Assembly (NCBI GenBank): GCA_009838525.1
Contig: VXRJ01000023.1
Location: 1 to 34,061, forward strand
Length of the DNA: 34,061 bases
Reading direction: 5' to 3'
Source of the DNA: Acidobacteriota bacterium
Lineage (GTDB): Bacteria; Acidobacteriota; Vicinamibacteria; Vicinamibacterales; UBA8438
Shown: positions 7,828 to 14,911 of the stretch, piece after piece
Layout of the letters: every line of letters starts with the position of its first letter
Numbering within the stretch: the stretch's first letter is position 1
Position numbers and translations under genes: made by a program
The notes under the pieces: generated by a model
Told to the model about the DNA's origin: nothing
What the model saw: the letters and a program-made list of their open reading frames with translations, nothing else
Databases searched by the model: none

Positions 7828-9300
7828 TTACTCCGGCAGGGGAAGCTGACGGCTCTCCGACTCGCGCGCCTGATCGAAGGCCGGACGCGGTTCGGCGGAA
7901 CGGACCTGTTCCAGCCAGAACACGCCGTCGTACGGAATGGAGTTGCCGCGCGTGCCCACGAAGTCGCCGTCGCCGTCGCCATCCATGTCGCGGACGATGA
8001 ACTTGTCGAACATGCCGCGGATCCGGCGCGAGACGTCGTGGCGAATCCAGGCCCCGGCCGGATCCTCACCCTGCTCGAACCAGCTCAGGCGCCCGGCGCG
8101 ATGGTCGGGAGGCGGATCCTCCAGGTCGCGGTCCCGCGGATCCCCACTGTAGGCGCCGGAAAAGAGATCGAGCCGGCCATTGCCGTTGATGTCGGTCAGG
8201 ACGAAACCGACGAGCCGGTCCGGCAGGAGCCCGCCGATCTCGTGCGTCCTCCACGGCTCGCCCGATGCCGCCCCGCCGGCCGGCTGCTCCAGCCAGACCA
8301 CGCCTCGCCTATTGTCGAGGACCACGATGTCGATCAGGCCGTCGCCGCTAAGATCGGCGTAGTCCATGTTGAAGCCGGTCACGACCGCCTCGGGCACGAT
8401 GTCGATGCGGTGTTCCTCGAACGCGATCGGGCCGCCGTCGGGGGTGACGTTCTCGAACCAGAAGATCCGGCGCTCGAACCGGGAGCCGGCAATCACGTCC
8501 AGATCGCCGTCCTCGTCGAGGTCGAACGGTTGCGAGTTGATCGGCACGATGACGCGCGTCATCTCGTGCTCCACCCAGGCATCGCCGTCGAGCGGATCGT
8601 CCGGGACGGCGAACCAGGAGACCGCGTGCTTCTCGGTCGTGTCGGCCGGCGGGTTCTGCCCCCCCTTGTTCGGCGCCACCACCTCGGGTCGTCCGTCCTG
8701 ATCGAAGTCGGCCAGAAAGACCCGGATGTAGGAGCCGCGGTCGTCCGTGACGGACGGGATGACGCGCTTCCAGTGCGTTTCGCGCCCCGCCGCCCCCGGG
8801 TTCTCGAAGTAGATCAGATGCGCCAACTCGCAGGCGACGACCACATCGGGATAGCCGTCACCGTTCATGTCGCCGATCGCCACGTCTTCGGCCGCACCCG
8901 CCTCCTCGCCCTCCGCCAGCGTGTAGAGGTCCCAGACGTCCGGATCGGCCGAACCGTACGCGATGCGGACATGGCCGTCCGGCACGCCGTCGTAGGTGAC
9001 GTCCGATTCGTGGACGGAGACGATGTCGAGGTGGCCGTCCCGGTCGAGGTCAGCCATCTCCAGGCCGTCACTGCCGCCGATGGCAACGCCGCCCAGGGCG
9101 AGGTCGTCGATGATGTGCTCGCGCCAGGAAATGTACGACCCGTCGGCCGCCTGGGCGCGCGTCGGCGTGTCGGCAATGGCGACCGGGCCGTCCGCCGCCA
9201 CGGTGGCCGTGTCTTCCGCCGTTCCCGCCGCGCAGGCAGGAACAAGGGCCATGGCCAGGAGGACCGTGGCGACAACCGGGACTCGAGCCAGGAACCGCAT
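7828..9300 (-). CDS. Secreted FG-GAP/VCBS repeat protein (calcium-binding beta-propeller)
   Basis: This 490-residue exported protein has a signal peptide (VPVVATVLLAMALVPACA) that contains a Cys but a poor lipobox. Seven FG-GAP/VCBS-type calcium loops are spread along it: DLDRDGHLDI, DMNGDGYPDV, DFDQDGRPEV, DLDEDGDLDV, DLSGDGLIDI, DINGNGRLDL and DMDGDGDGDF. Each follows the D-x-D-x-D-G pattern of a propeller blade. Such proteins are extracellular or periplasmic, and their ligands are usually unknown. It has a strong GGGGAGGAG ribosome binding site and lies 31 nt downstream of the beta-sandwich gene at 9332-10210. It is therefore likely the last gene of the transcript carrying two cytochrome/PHM-like genes. 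Confidence 0.85.
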   Translation of the reverse strand: MRFLARVPVVATVLLAMALVPACAAGTAEDTATVAADGPVAIADTPTRAQAADGSYISWREHIIDDLALGGVAIGGSDGLEMADLDRDGHLDIVSVHESDVTYDGVPDGHVRIAYGSADPDVWDLYTLAEGEEAGAAEDVAIGDMNGDGYPDVVVACELAHLIYFENPGAAGRETHWKRVIPSVTDDRGSYIRVFLADFDQDGRPEVVAPNKGGQNPPADTTEKHAVSWFAVPDDPLDGDAWVEHEMTRVIVPINSQPFDLDEDGDLDVIAGSRFERRIFWFENVTPDGGPIAFEEHRIDIVPEAVVTGFNMDYADLSGDGLIDIVVLDNRRGVVWLEQPAGGAASGEPWRTHEIGGLLPDRLVGFVLTDINGNGRLDLFSGAYSGDPRDRDLEDPPPDHRAGRLSWFEQGEDPAGAWIRHDVSRRIRGMFDKFIVRDMDGDGDGDFVGTRGNSIPYDGVFWLEQVRSAEPRPAFDQARESESRQLPLPE

Positions 9301-9331
9301 TCCGCTCCTCCCCGCTACCGGAACGTCAGCG

Positions 9332-10210
9332 TCAGGGCGCTGACGCCGCCGGATGGACCGTCACCGAGACATTGACGGGAATCGTATAGACCGTGTCGTC
9401 GACGACCGCCTGCAGGACGTAGTCCCCCGGCTCGGCGAAACTGACGTGCGTCACCGCGCGTCCTCCCTCGCCGATCTCCGGCACCATGGGATCGAAGGTC
9501 ACCTCGCCGGGGCCGCGCCAATGGAGCCAGGTGACGGCCAACCCGTTCGCCGCCGCCTTGCGCACGTCGACCACCGCCTGCGACTTCGGCCCGCGACGGA
9601 AGTTTCTTTCCGCCAGACGTTCGTTGGGCGGCGGGACGCCGTCGTCACCCGCGATGACCACCACCTCCAGCGTGTCCGGAAGCGTCACCTCCAGCGCGTC
9701 GCTGCCTTCCACGCTGATGAACGGCGCCTGGTTGTCGGTGAAGCCCTGCGCGGTGTTGGTCCCCCGGTTGAGCCGCCGGACGCCATCATCGATTTCCCAG
9801 ACCGGCCAGAGGTGGCCGTAGGCGTAGTCGGTCTCTCCGGCGTGCGTCACCTGCCAGACAAGGTCCTTCTCGCCCCAGTCGGCCGGCACCTGCACCTCGA
9901 AGACAAACTGCTGGCGCCGGTTGTAGAAGTGGGTCGGTTGCCCCCGATCCTCGGCCCCCGGCGAGAAGAAGTTGTTCGGGCCGACCGGGATGATCGGCTG
10001 CTCCTCGTAGTTCCGGTTGAGATAGCCGAACACCATCGTGAACGACCCGTCGTCGTTCCGCTCCCAGCCTTCGAAGACCGGCTGGACGTTCTGGCCGCGG
10101 TTCCAGCGTTCCTGCGCCGATGCCGGCGCCGCCAGCGCGACCGTGATCAGCGCGAGCACGACAACGGCCACTGCGGCTGCGCGCACTCCGGCGCGACCCT
10201 CACTCTTCAT
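9332..10210 (-). CDS. Secreted two-domain beta-sandwich protein, paralog S1
   Basis: This protein of about 292 residues has a signal peptide ending in APASAQ. The N-terminal domain carries the pattern QPVFEGWERNDDGSF, GYLNRNYEE, VGPNNFFSPG and DRGQPTHF. The same pattern recurs in the products of 13103-13858 and 13921-14772, which makes three paralogs in 5.5 kb. The C-terminal part (GPGEVTFDP, then FAEPGDYVLQAVVDD) looks like a PKD/Ig-like strand pair. I do not recognise a named family. The start is ATG 10210, with a GGAG-rich upstream region. It lies 42 nt after the cytochrome/PHM-like gene 10253-11539, so co-expression is likely. A partner or substrate-binding role is inferred only from this repeated pairing. 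Confidence 0.75.
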   Translation of the reverse strand: MKSEGRAGVRAAAVAVVVLALITVALAAPASAQERWNRGQNVQPVFEGWERNDDGSFTMVFGYLNRNYEEQPIIPVGPNNFFSPGAEDRGQPTHFYNRRQQFVFEVQVPADWGEKDLVWQVTHAGETDYAYGHLWPVWEIDDGVRRLNRGTNTAQGFTDNQAPFISVEGSDALEVTLPDTLEVVVIAGDDGVPPPNERLAERNFRRGPKSQAVVDVRKAAANGLAVTWLHWRGPGEVTFDPMVPEIGEGGRAVTHVSFAEPGDYVLQAVVDDTVYTIPVNVSVTVHPAASAP

Positions 10211-10252
10211 GACTCTCCACTCCACTGCGAAGCCGGCGCCGGCGGCCGGCCG

Positions 10253-11539
10253 CTAGTCGTTGTTGTTTGCCTGCGCCTCGCGGGCTTCGACCGCCGCCTC
10301 GAATTCCTCGTCCTCCATGGCGAACCAGCTCACCCACGCGAAGCTCATTTCGTCGCTTGACCGCTGGCCGAAGCCGGCCCAGTTCGTCGGGTCGTCGTTC
10401 CAGCGGTTGGCGTCCGAATTGTCATGCCAGCTCGTGACGTGCAGGATGGTTCCCTTCGGGAGCAGCGGCGCCACCTCGTCCTCGTAGTTGTAGACGATGT
10501 GCCAGCCGAAGTCCCAGTCCGCGCAACTCAGGATCTGCTTGCGGTTGTCCGGGAAGATCGCCTCCATGCACTGCCGTTTGCCGAGATTGTGGAGGTGCGC
10601 CTGGAATGCCGTGATCTGGACGTTGTCTTTCAGACGGTAGTAGCCGTCGTGGCGCACGTTCGACTCCCCGGCCGGGATGTCGATGTCCTCGTCGTCGCCG
10701 ACATGGGCGGAGATCAACTCCCGATCCGGCTCCACGCCCTCCGGGTAGAACTGCAGGCCGACGCGCGTCCGGTCGGTCGTCTCGACGCCGATCGCCGCGT
10801 AGTGCATGTTGAACTTGATCTGCGCGCCGGCCTTGATCTTGCGGCCCGTCCCGTCGGGGAAGATGTCGCCGTTCTTTCCGAGCGCGTACTCGTTCAGGAA
10901 GCTGTAGTCGTCGTCATCCGACTCGGGGTCCGACATGCTGGTCACCGCGTGGTGAACCACCGGGAAGCCCTCGATGGACGGCTTTGTCTCGACCGCCTTC
11001 ACCCAGCGATCCTCCGTCAGGCCGGAATCCGAAATGAGGTCGCCCCACCAGTTGGGCGCCTCGGCGGCGACGACGAACGGCTCCGGGATCTCGACGATCC
11101 AGTCCGGCTCGCCGATCTTCCATTCCGCGATGTCGCGGAACTCCTTCGGCGGCGGCGCGTCCGCCGGGTTGCCGCGCGGCGCGCCGGCGTCCACCCAGGC
11201 GGCGACAGTGGCGATCTCCTCATCGCTCAGGGAGTAGTCGTACTTGAACCCCTGAATGCCGATGTTGCGGTCGATGTACCACGGCGGCATCGAGCGGGTC
11301 ACCACCTTCTCGCGGATCGACCGCGCCCACGGCCGCGCTTCCTCGTAGGTGAGGAGCGACATCGGGGCGATCGAACCGCTGCGGTGGCACTCCTGGCAGG
11401 AGCGCTGCAGGATCGGCACGACGTCCTTCGTGAAGGTCACCTCGTCCTGCGCCGCGGCGCCCGCCGGCAAGGCAACGAGGCCGAGTGCGGCGACGGCGGC
11501 GACCGCCGCACCGAACCGAAACGTGCTGTTGCGTGACAT
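10253..11539 (-). CDS. Monoheme cytochrome c fused to PHM-like copper type II monooxygenase fold (copy A)
   Basis: This 428-residue exported protein has a signal peptide ending near PAGAAAQ. The heme c site is CQECH at 48-52, with M60 or M84 (the MPPW motif) as candidate distal ligand. A PHM-like two-domain copper fold follows. The CuH site is H196, H197 and H246 (VVHHAV, NMHYAAIG), and the CuM site is H315, H317 and M398 (QAHLHNLG, SSDEMSF). All six ligand types of peptidylglycine/dopamine monooxygenases are therefore present in the right order. Ascorbate donates electrons in the animal enzymes, and here the fused heme could do so (inference). It is preceded 30 nt upstream by copy B and followed by S1. 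It has a good GGAGGAG site. The substrate is unknown. Confidence 0.88.
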   Translation of the reverse strand: MSRNSTFRFGAAVAAVAALGLVALPAGAAAQDEVTFTKDVVPILQRSCQECHRSGSIAPMSLLTYEEARPWARSIREKVVTRSMPPWYIDRNIGIQGFKYDYSLSDEEIATVAAWVDAGAPRGNPADAPPPKEFRDIAEWKIGEPDWIVEIPEPFVVAAEAPNWWGDLISDSGLTEDRWVKAVETKPSIEGFPVVHHAVTSMSDPESDDDDYSFLNEYALGKNGDIFPDGTGRKIKAGAQIKFNMHYAAIGVETTDRTRVGLQFYPEGVEPDRELISAHVGDDEDIDIPAGESNVRHDGYYRLKDNVQITAFQAHLHNLGKRQCMEAIFPDNRKQILSCADWDFGWHIVYNYEDEVAPLLPKGTILHVTSWHDNSDANRWNDDPTNWAGFGQRSSDEMSFAWVSWFAMEDEEFEAAVEAREAQANNND

Positions 11540-11569
11540 GTCTTCAACTCCTCCGTTACGTCTGAACTG

Positions 11570-13030
11570 CTATTCGTCGTTGGTCGCGCGGGCTTCCCGT
11601 TCCCGCACCCGGCGCTCGTACTGTTCGTCGGTCATGAACGCGATGTCGGTCCAGCCGTGGCCCATCTCGTCCATCGTCCGGCTGCCCCAGCCGATCCAGG
11701 CCGACGGATCCGGGTTGTGCCGGTTGTTGGTGGTGTTGTCGTGCCATGAAACGGTATGGAGGATCGTCCCCTTCGGGAACAGATGCGCCTCCTTGAAGGG
11801 ATAGACGATCTGCCAGGTCTGCTCGTAGTTCACCACGTCGATCAGGACCTCGCGCCGGCCGTCGACGTGGATCGCCTCGAGCAGCATCCGCGAGCCCCGG
11901 AAGTGCATGTGGGGCTGAAAGCTCAGGATCATCGCCGCCTGCGGCAGCGGCCAGAACCGCTCGTGACGGGCGACAGTGTTCGGCGGGATGCTCATCAGCG
12001 CCACGCCGTTCAGCGTGTTGTCGTCGATGATTGCGCCGGGCGGCATCCGCTCGGCATGCAGATCCAGATCGAATCCGGCGCGCAAGAGCCGGTCCTCGAC
12101 CGCTTCGCGGTTCAGCTCCCAGTCATGACCGATGCCGGTTCGAATCCGGTGGGCGGTGACGATCAGCTCCGGCACCTCCCCTTTCGGGTAGAACTTGATC
12201 CCCACCTTCTGGCGGTCGATCGTCTCTTCGCCCCACGGATGGTAGTGCGGAGCGAAGCGGAACAGCCCGCCCGCCGGCAGCTTCCGGCCGGTCCCCTCGG
12301 GGTAGTACTGGCCGCTGCTGCCCATCGCGTACTCGATCAGGTCGATTTCGTTGGTGTTCGATCCCATGCCGAGGCGGAACTCCTCGAGGTCCTCGGCCGT
12401 CTCCGGAACGCTGACGTAGACGTGCGAGTGGTGTACGCAGCACCACGCCTCCGGGATGATCTGCACCCACTTGACGTAGCGATCTTCGGTCAGGCCCGGA
12501 TCGACGATTTCCGACGGATAAAAGTCGGGCCCTTCGGCCGGGATCTCGAACCCCTTCTCCATCTGAACCACCAGGTCGGGCTCCCCGTAGGTCCACTCGT
12601 TCAGGTCCGCGAGGTCAAGCGGCGCCGGGGCGTCGGCCGGATTGCCGCGCGGCGCGCCCGCGTCGACCCAGGCCGCGACGGTGGCGATCTGCGCGTCGGT
12701 CAGCGAGGGGTCGGCCGTGTACTCGCCGATGCTCTGGTCAAGGTGCCAGGGCGGCATCTGACGCTGCACGACGCGGTCCTTGATGGCGCGCGCCCAGGGT
12801 CGCGTCTCCTCGTAAGTGAGGAGCGACATCGGCGCCCCGGTTCCGGGCCGGTGGCATCGCTGACACGACTGCTGCAGGATCGGCAGGACGTCCCTGGTGT
12901 AGGTCGGGGTGTTTTCCTGTTCCGCATCCTGGCCCTGCGCCTCCGCGGCGAACGCGCCCGAGGCGGCGCCCGTGACCCCCAGGAGGCCGGCAATCGCCGC
13001 CACCGTCACGAACTGCCAGACATTGCGCAT
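11570..13030 (-). CDS. Monoheme cytochrome c fused to PHM-like copper type II monooxygenase fold (copy B)
   Basis: At 486 residues this is the longest member of the 9-17 kb cluster. It has an N-terminal export signal (AAIAGLLGVTGAASGAFA) and heme site CQRCH at 56-60, followed by the shared segment APMSLLTYEETRPWAR and MPPW. Copper ligands by position are H200/H201 and H262 (CuH), and H374/H376 and M456 (CuM; PHMHFRG, TMDEMGHGW). Two adjacent cysteines precede the HH pair (CCVHH). Residues ~290-345 form an insertion between the two copper domains that is missing in copies A and C. It is the first gene of a B-A-S1-VCBS series and is transcribed divergently from S2 across a 72-bp gap. A monooxygenase role is inferred from the ligands, and the substrate is unknown. 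Confidence 0.88.
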   Translation of the reverse strand: MRNVWQFVTVAAIAGLLGVTGAASGAFAAEAQGQDAEQENTPTYTRDVLPILQQSCQRCHRPGTGAPMSLLTYEETRPWARAIKDRVVQRQMPPWHLDQSIGEYTADPSLTDAQIATVAAWVDAGAPRGNPADAPAPLDLADLNEWTYGEPDLVVQMEKGFEIPAEGPDFYPSEIVDPGLTEDRYVKWVQIIPEAWCCVHHSHVYVSVPETAEDLEEFRLGMGSNTNEIDLIEYAMGSSGQYYPEGTGRKLPAGGLFRFAPHYHPWGEETIDRQKVGIKFYPKGEVPELIVTAHRIRTGIGHDWELNREAVEDRLLRAGFDLDLHAERMPPGAIIDDNTLNGVALMSIPPNTVARHERFWPLPQAAMILSFQPHMHFRGSRMLLEAIHVDGRREVLIDVVNYEQTWQIVYPFKEAHLFPKGTILHTVSWHDNTTNNRHNPDPSAWIGWGSRTMDEMGHGWTDIAFMTDEQYERRVREREARATNDE

Positions 13031-13102
13031 AGCAAGACCCCCGCTTGAAATCTCAAGCTGTTCCGGTCAGTCTACACTCTGTCAAGGCAAAATTCATCCC
13101 CG
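13031..13102. promoter_or_regulatory. Divergent promoter region with a 6-bp inverted repeat
   Basis: This 72-bp gap separates copy B (-) from S2 (+) and must hold both start signals. It is AT-richer than its surroundings and contains a perfect inverted repeat GCTTGA-AATC-TCAAGC at 13043-13058. A dyad of this size between divergent genes suggests an operator for a dimeric regulator, but no regulator gene is seen nearby. The TTGAAA within the left arm and TACACT at 13073-13078 are spaced too widely (22 nt) for a standard sigma-70 promoter, so I do not call specific -35/-10 boxes. Confidence 0.4.
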
Positions 13103-13858
13103 ATGACGAGACCCGCAAGCGGCGCCGTGCTGTTGCTGGCGGCCCTGTTCGCCTCGCCCGCCGGCGCCCAGACCCTCCAGCCCATCTACCCGGTCTACGA
13201 CGGCTTCACGGTGACCGAATCCGGCGCGTACGTCGTCGCCTACGCGTACTTCAACCACAACTTCGAGCCGGTGACGGTTCCACCGGGCCCGGAGAATCAG
13301 TTCGACGCGGAGCCAGCCGACCGGGGGCAGACAACGACCTTCCTGCCGGGCCACCACCGCTTCCAGTGCATCATGGTCTTCGATCGCGGCTTCACCGGCG
13401 GCCTGCGGTGGACGCTTACGCATGGCGACACGACGACCTCTACCAGTGAGGACATGCTGCAGTACAACTGGGAGCTCGAGGACCGGTCGATGGGGCGGTT
13501 GCTGCGGGACATCGACGTCGAGAACGCGCCGCGCGGCGTCTGTCTCAACCGGTCGCCCCTCGTGCGCCTGCTCGGTCTGCGCAACGGTCCGGAGGGCGAG
13601 CCGCCCGAGGTCAGCGTGGCCGTCGGCGACGAGTTGAAGCTGTTCGGCAGCGTCCGCGACGAGGGGCTGCCGCGCGAAGGCAGGCTCGTCTCCGAGTGGC
13701 GCATCCTGAGCGGCGATGGCGACGTGGAATTCAGCGCGCCGGACGACCCGCGCTCGCTCGCGACGTTCGACACGCCGGGCCGCTACGAGCTGGAACTCTG
13801 GGCGAGCGACTCGGAGATGGAGTCGACCTACCGCGTCGTCGTCAACGTCGGCAACTGA
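13103..13858 (+). CDS. Secreted two-domain beta-sandwich protein, paralog S2
   Basis: This 251-residue protein has a clear signal peptide (GAVLLLAALFASPAGAQ). The N-terminal domain repeats the S-family pattern: QPIYPVYDGF, AYFNHNFEP, PPGPENQFD and DRGQTTTF. The C-terminal domain ends with SGDGDVEFSAPDD and FDTPGRYELELWA, the same PKD-like strands as S1 and S3. It is the only member of the cluster on the plus strand, divergent from copy B and convergent with S3. The start at ATG 13103 lies 72 bp from the B start. I do not recognise the family. Confidence 0.75.
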   Translation: MTRPASGAVLLLAALFASPAGAQTLQPIYPVYDGFTVTESGAYVVAYAYFNHNFEPVTVPPGPENQFDAEPADRGQTTTFLPGHHRFQCIMVFDRGFTGGLRWTLTHGDTTTSTSEDMLQYNWELEDRSMGRLLRDIDVENAPRGVCLNRSPLVRLLGLRNGPEGEPPEVSVAVGDELKLFGSVRDEGLPREGRLVSEWRILSGDGDVEFSAPDDPRSLATFDTPGRYELELWASDSEMESTYRVVVNVGN

Positions 13859-13890
13859 CCCGACGACCCGGCCGGCCGCGACCGCGCGCC

Positions 13891-13920
13891 CCCGGCGAGC
13901 GCGCCGCAAGCGCCGCCGGG
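13891..13920. terminator. Strong hairpin between convergent S2 and S3 genes
   Basis: The 7-bp stem CCCGGCG (13891-13897) pairs with CGCCGGG (13914-13920). It continues after a bulged A with GCGC/GCGC around a 7-nt loop (13903-13909). It directly abuts the S3 stop codon and sits 32 bp after the S2 stop, the expected place for a bidirectional terminator. There is no U-tract on either side, so it is not a textbook intrinsic terminator. Confidence 0.45.
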
Positions 13921-14772
13921 CTACTCGGAAACGGTCACCCTGACGTGCGCCGAGGTCCAGCAGCACTGGAACCCGCTGCCCCCGTCGCCCGTCTCGTCGA
14001 GCGCCTCAACCCGCAGGATGTACTCGCCCGGCTCGGTGAACGTTGCCGTCGTGGTGGGATTCTGGTCCGATGATTCCTCGAACTCTTGCACCGGCTCGGC
14101 GAATTCGACCTCGCCGGGGCCGCGCAGCACGTGCCACCGCAGGATGAGGGCGGGACGGCGCCGACGCGCCGCGAACGGTCTCACCTCGACCTCCGGTTTC
14201 ACGTCCGTCGTCCAGACCGCGAGGTCCAGCGGCGCGCCGGCCGTCGCGGTCATCTCCCGAGCGATGCCAATCGGCGGGCCGGTGAACCCCTCACCGCCGG
14301 AGTCGAAGCGGATGGTCGGCGGCTCGTTGCCGTTGGCCGCGTCCCTCAGCGGCTCGATGATCCACTGCGGATCGAGGTGGAACGGAATCGACGTCGTCTC
14401 GCCGTTCGCGGTCAGATGCCAGGTGATGCGCGCGTTCCGGTCGTCGCCAGGAATCCGGATTGTGAAGACGCCCCAGGCCCGCCCCGGCGCGAAACGGGTC
14501 GGCTGCCCCTGATCCGCCGATCCCGGCTCAAGGTAGTTGTTCTCTCCCACCGGCACGTCGACCACCTCTTCGGTGTTGCCGTTGAAGTAGCCGGCGAGCA
14601 GCGTGATGGTGCCGTCCGGATTCTCGTACCAGCCCTCGTAGGCGGGATAGACGGGCGCCCCGAACTCGACCAACGTGCGCGGGGTCTGCGCCCCGGCCGG
14701 GCCCGGCGCCGCCAACAACGCAACCAGCGCAACTCCGGCAATCCATCCACCGGTCGAACTTATCGCCCGCAT
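13921..14772 (-). CDS. Secreted two-domain beta-sandwich protein, paralog S3
   Basis: This protein of about 283 residues has a signal peptide ending in GPAGAQ. The N-terminal domain carries the S-family pattern GAPVYPAYEGWYENPDGT, GYFNGNTEE, VPVGENNYLEPG and DQGQPTRF. The C-terminal domain has GPGEVEFAEP and FTEPGEYILRVEALD, with a CC pair (FQCCW) near the end. The start is ATG 14772 with an AGGAGG site upstream. The frame is open further upstream, but that part is the hairpin-rich spacer and not protein-like. It lies downstream of copy C, 139 nt apart, separated by three hairpins. Its function is unknown. Confidence 0.75.
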   Translation of the reverse strand: MRAISSTGGWIAGVALVALLAAPGPAGAQTPRTLVEFGAPVYPAYEGWYENPDGTITLLAGYFNGNTEEVVDVPVGENNYLEPGSADQGQPTRFAPGRAWGVFTIRIPGDDRNARITWHLTANGETTSIPFHLDPQWIIEPLRDAANGNEPPTIRFDSGGEGFTGPPIGIAREMTATAGAPLDLAVWTTDVKPEVEVRPFAARRRRPALILRWHVLRGPGEVEFAEPVQEFEESSDQNPTTTATFTEPGEYILRVEALDETGDGGSGFQCCWTSAHVRVTVSE

Positions 14773-14822
14773 ACGCGAATCCTCCTGATGTACGTCAGGC
14801 AACCCCTTGGTACGCCAGAGGA

Positions 14823-14847
14823 GCCGCCCCTTCCGGCAAGGAGCGGC
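14823..14847. repeat. Hairpin in the spacer between copy C and S3
   Basis: The arms GCCGC (14823-14827) and GCGGC (14843-14847) enclose a second short stem, CCTT/AAGG, after one mismatch. It is the first of three hairpins stacked in the 139-bp spacer upstream of S3. Its role is unknown; attenuation or termination is possible. Confidence 0.35.
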
Positions 14848-14853
14848 CCCCGG

Positions 14854-14906
14854 GCGCCCTGACGGGCGCGTTGGGAGTTTCGCGGTCGCGAAACTCCTGA
14901 GTCCCA
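14854..14906. repeat. 53-bp double-hairpin element, copy 1 (downstream of cytochrome/PHM copy C)
   Basis: Two hairpins lie side by side: GCGCCC-TGAC-GGGCGC (14854-14869), and an 11-bp stem from 14874-14884 pairing with 14887-14897 (GGAGTTTCGCG with its complement). The whole 53 bp aligns with 23245-23297, matching at about 42 of 53 positions by eye. In both places the element begins some 6-15 nt past the stop codon of a cytochrome/PHM-like gene on the minus strand. It could be a REP-like dispersed element, a terminator, or an mRNA 3'-end stabiliser. Confidence 0.6.
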
Positions 14907-14911
14907 AACCC

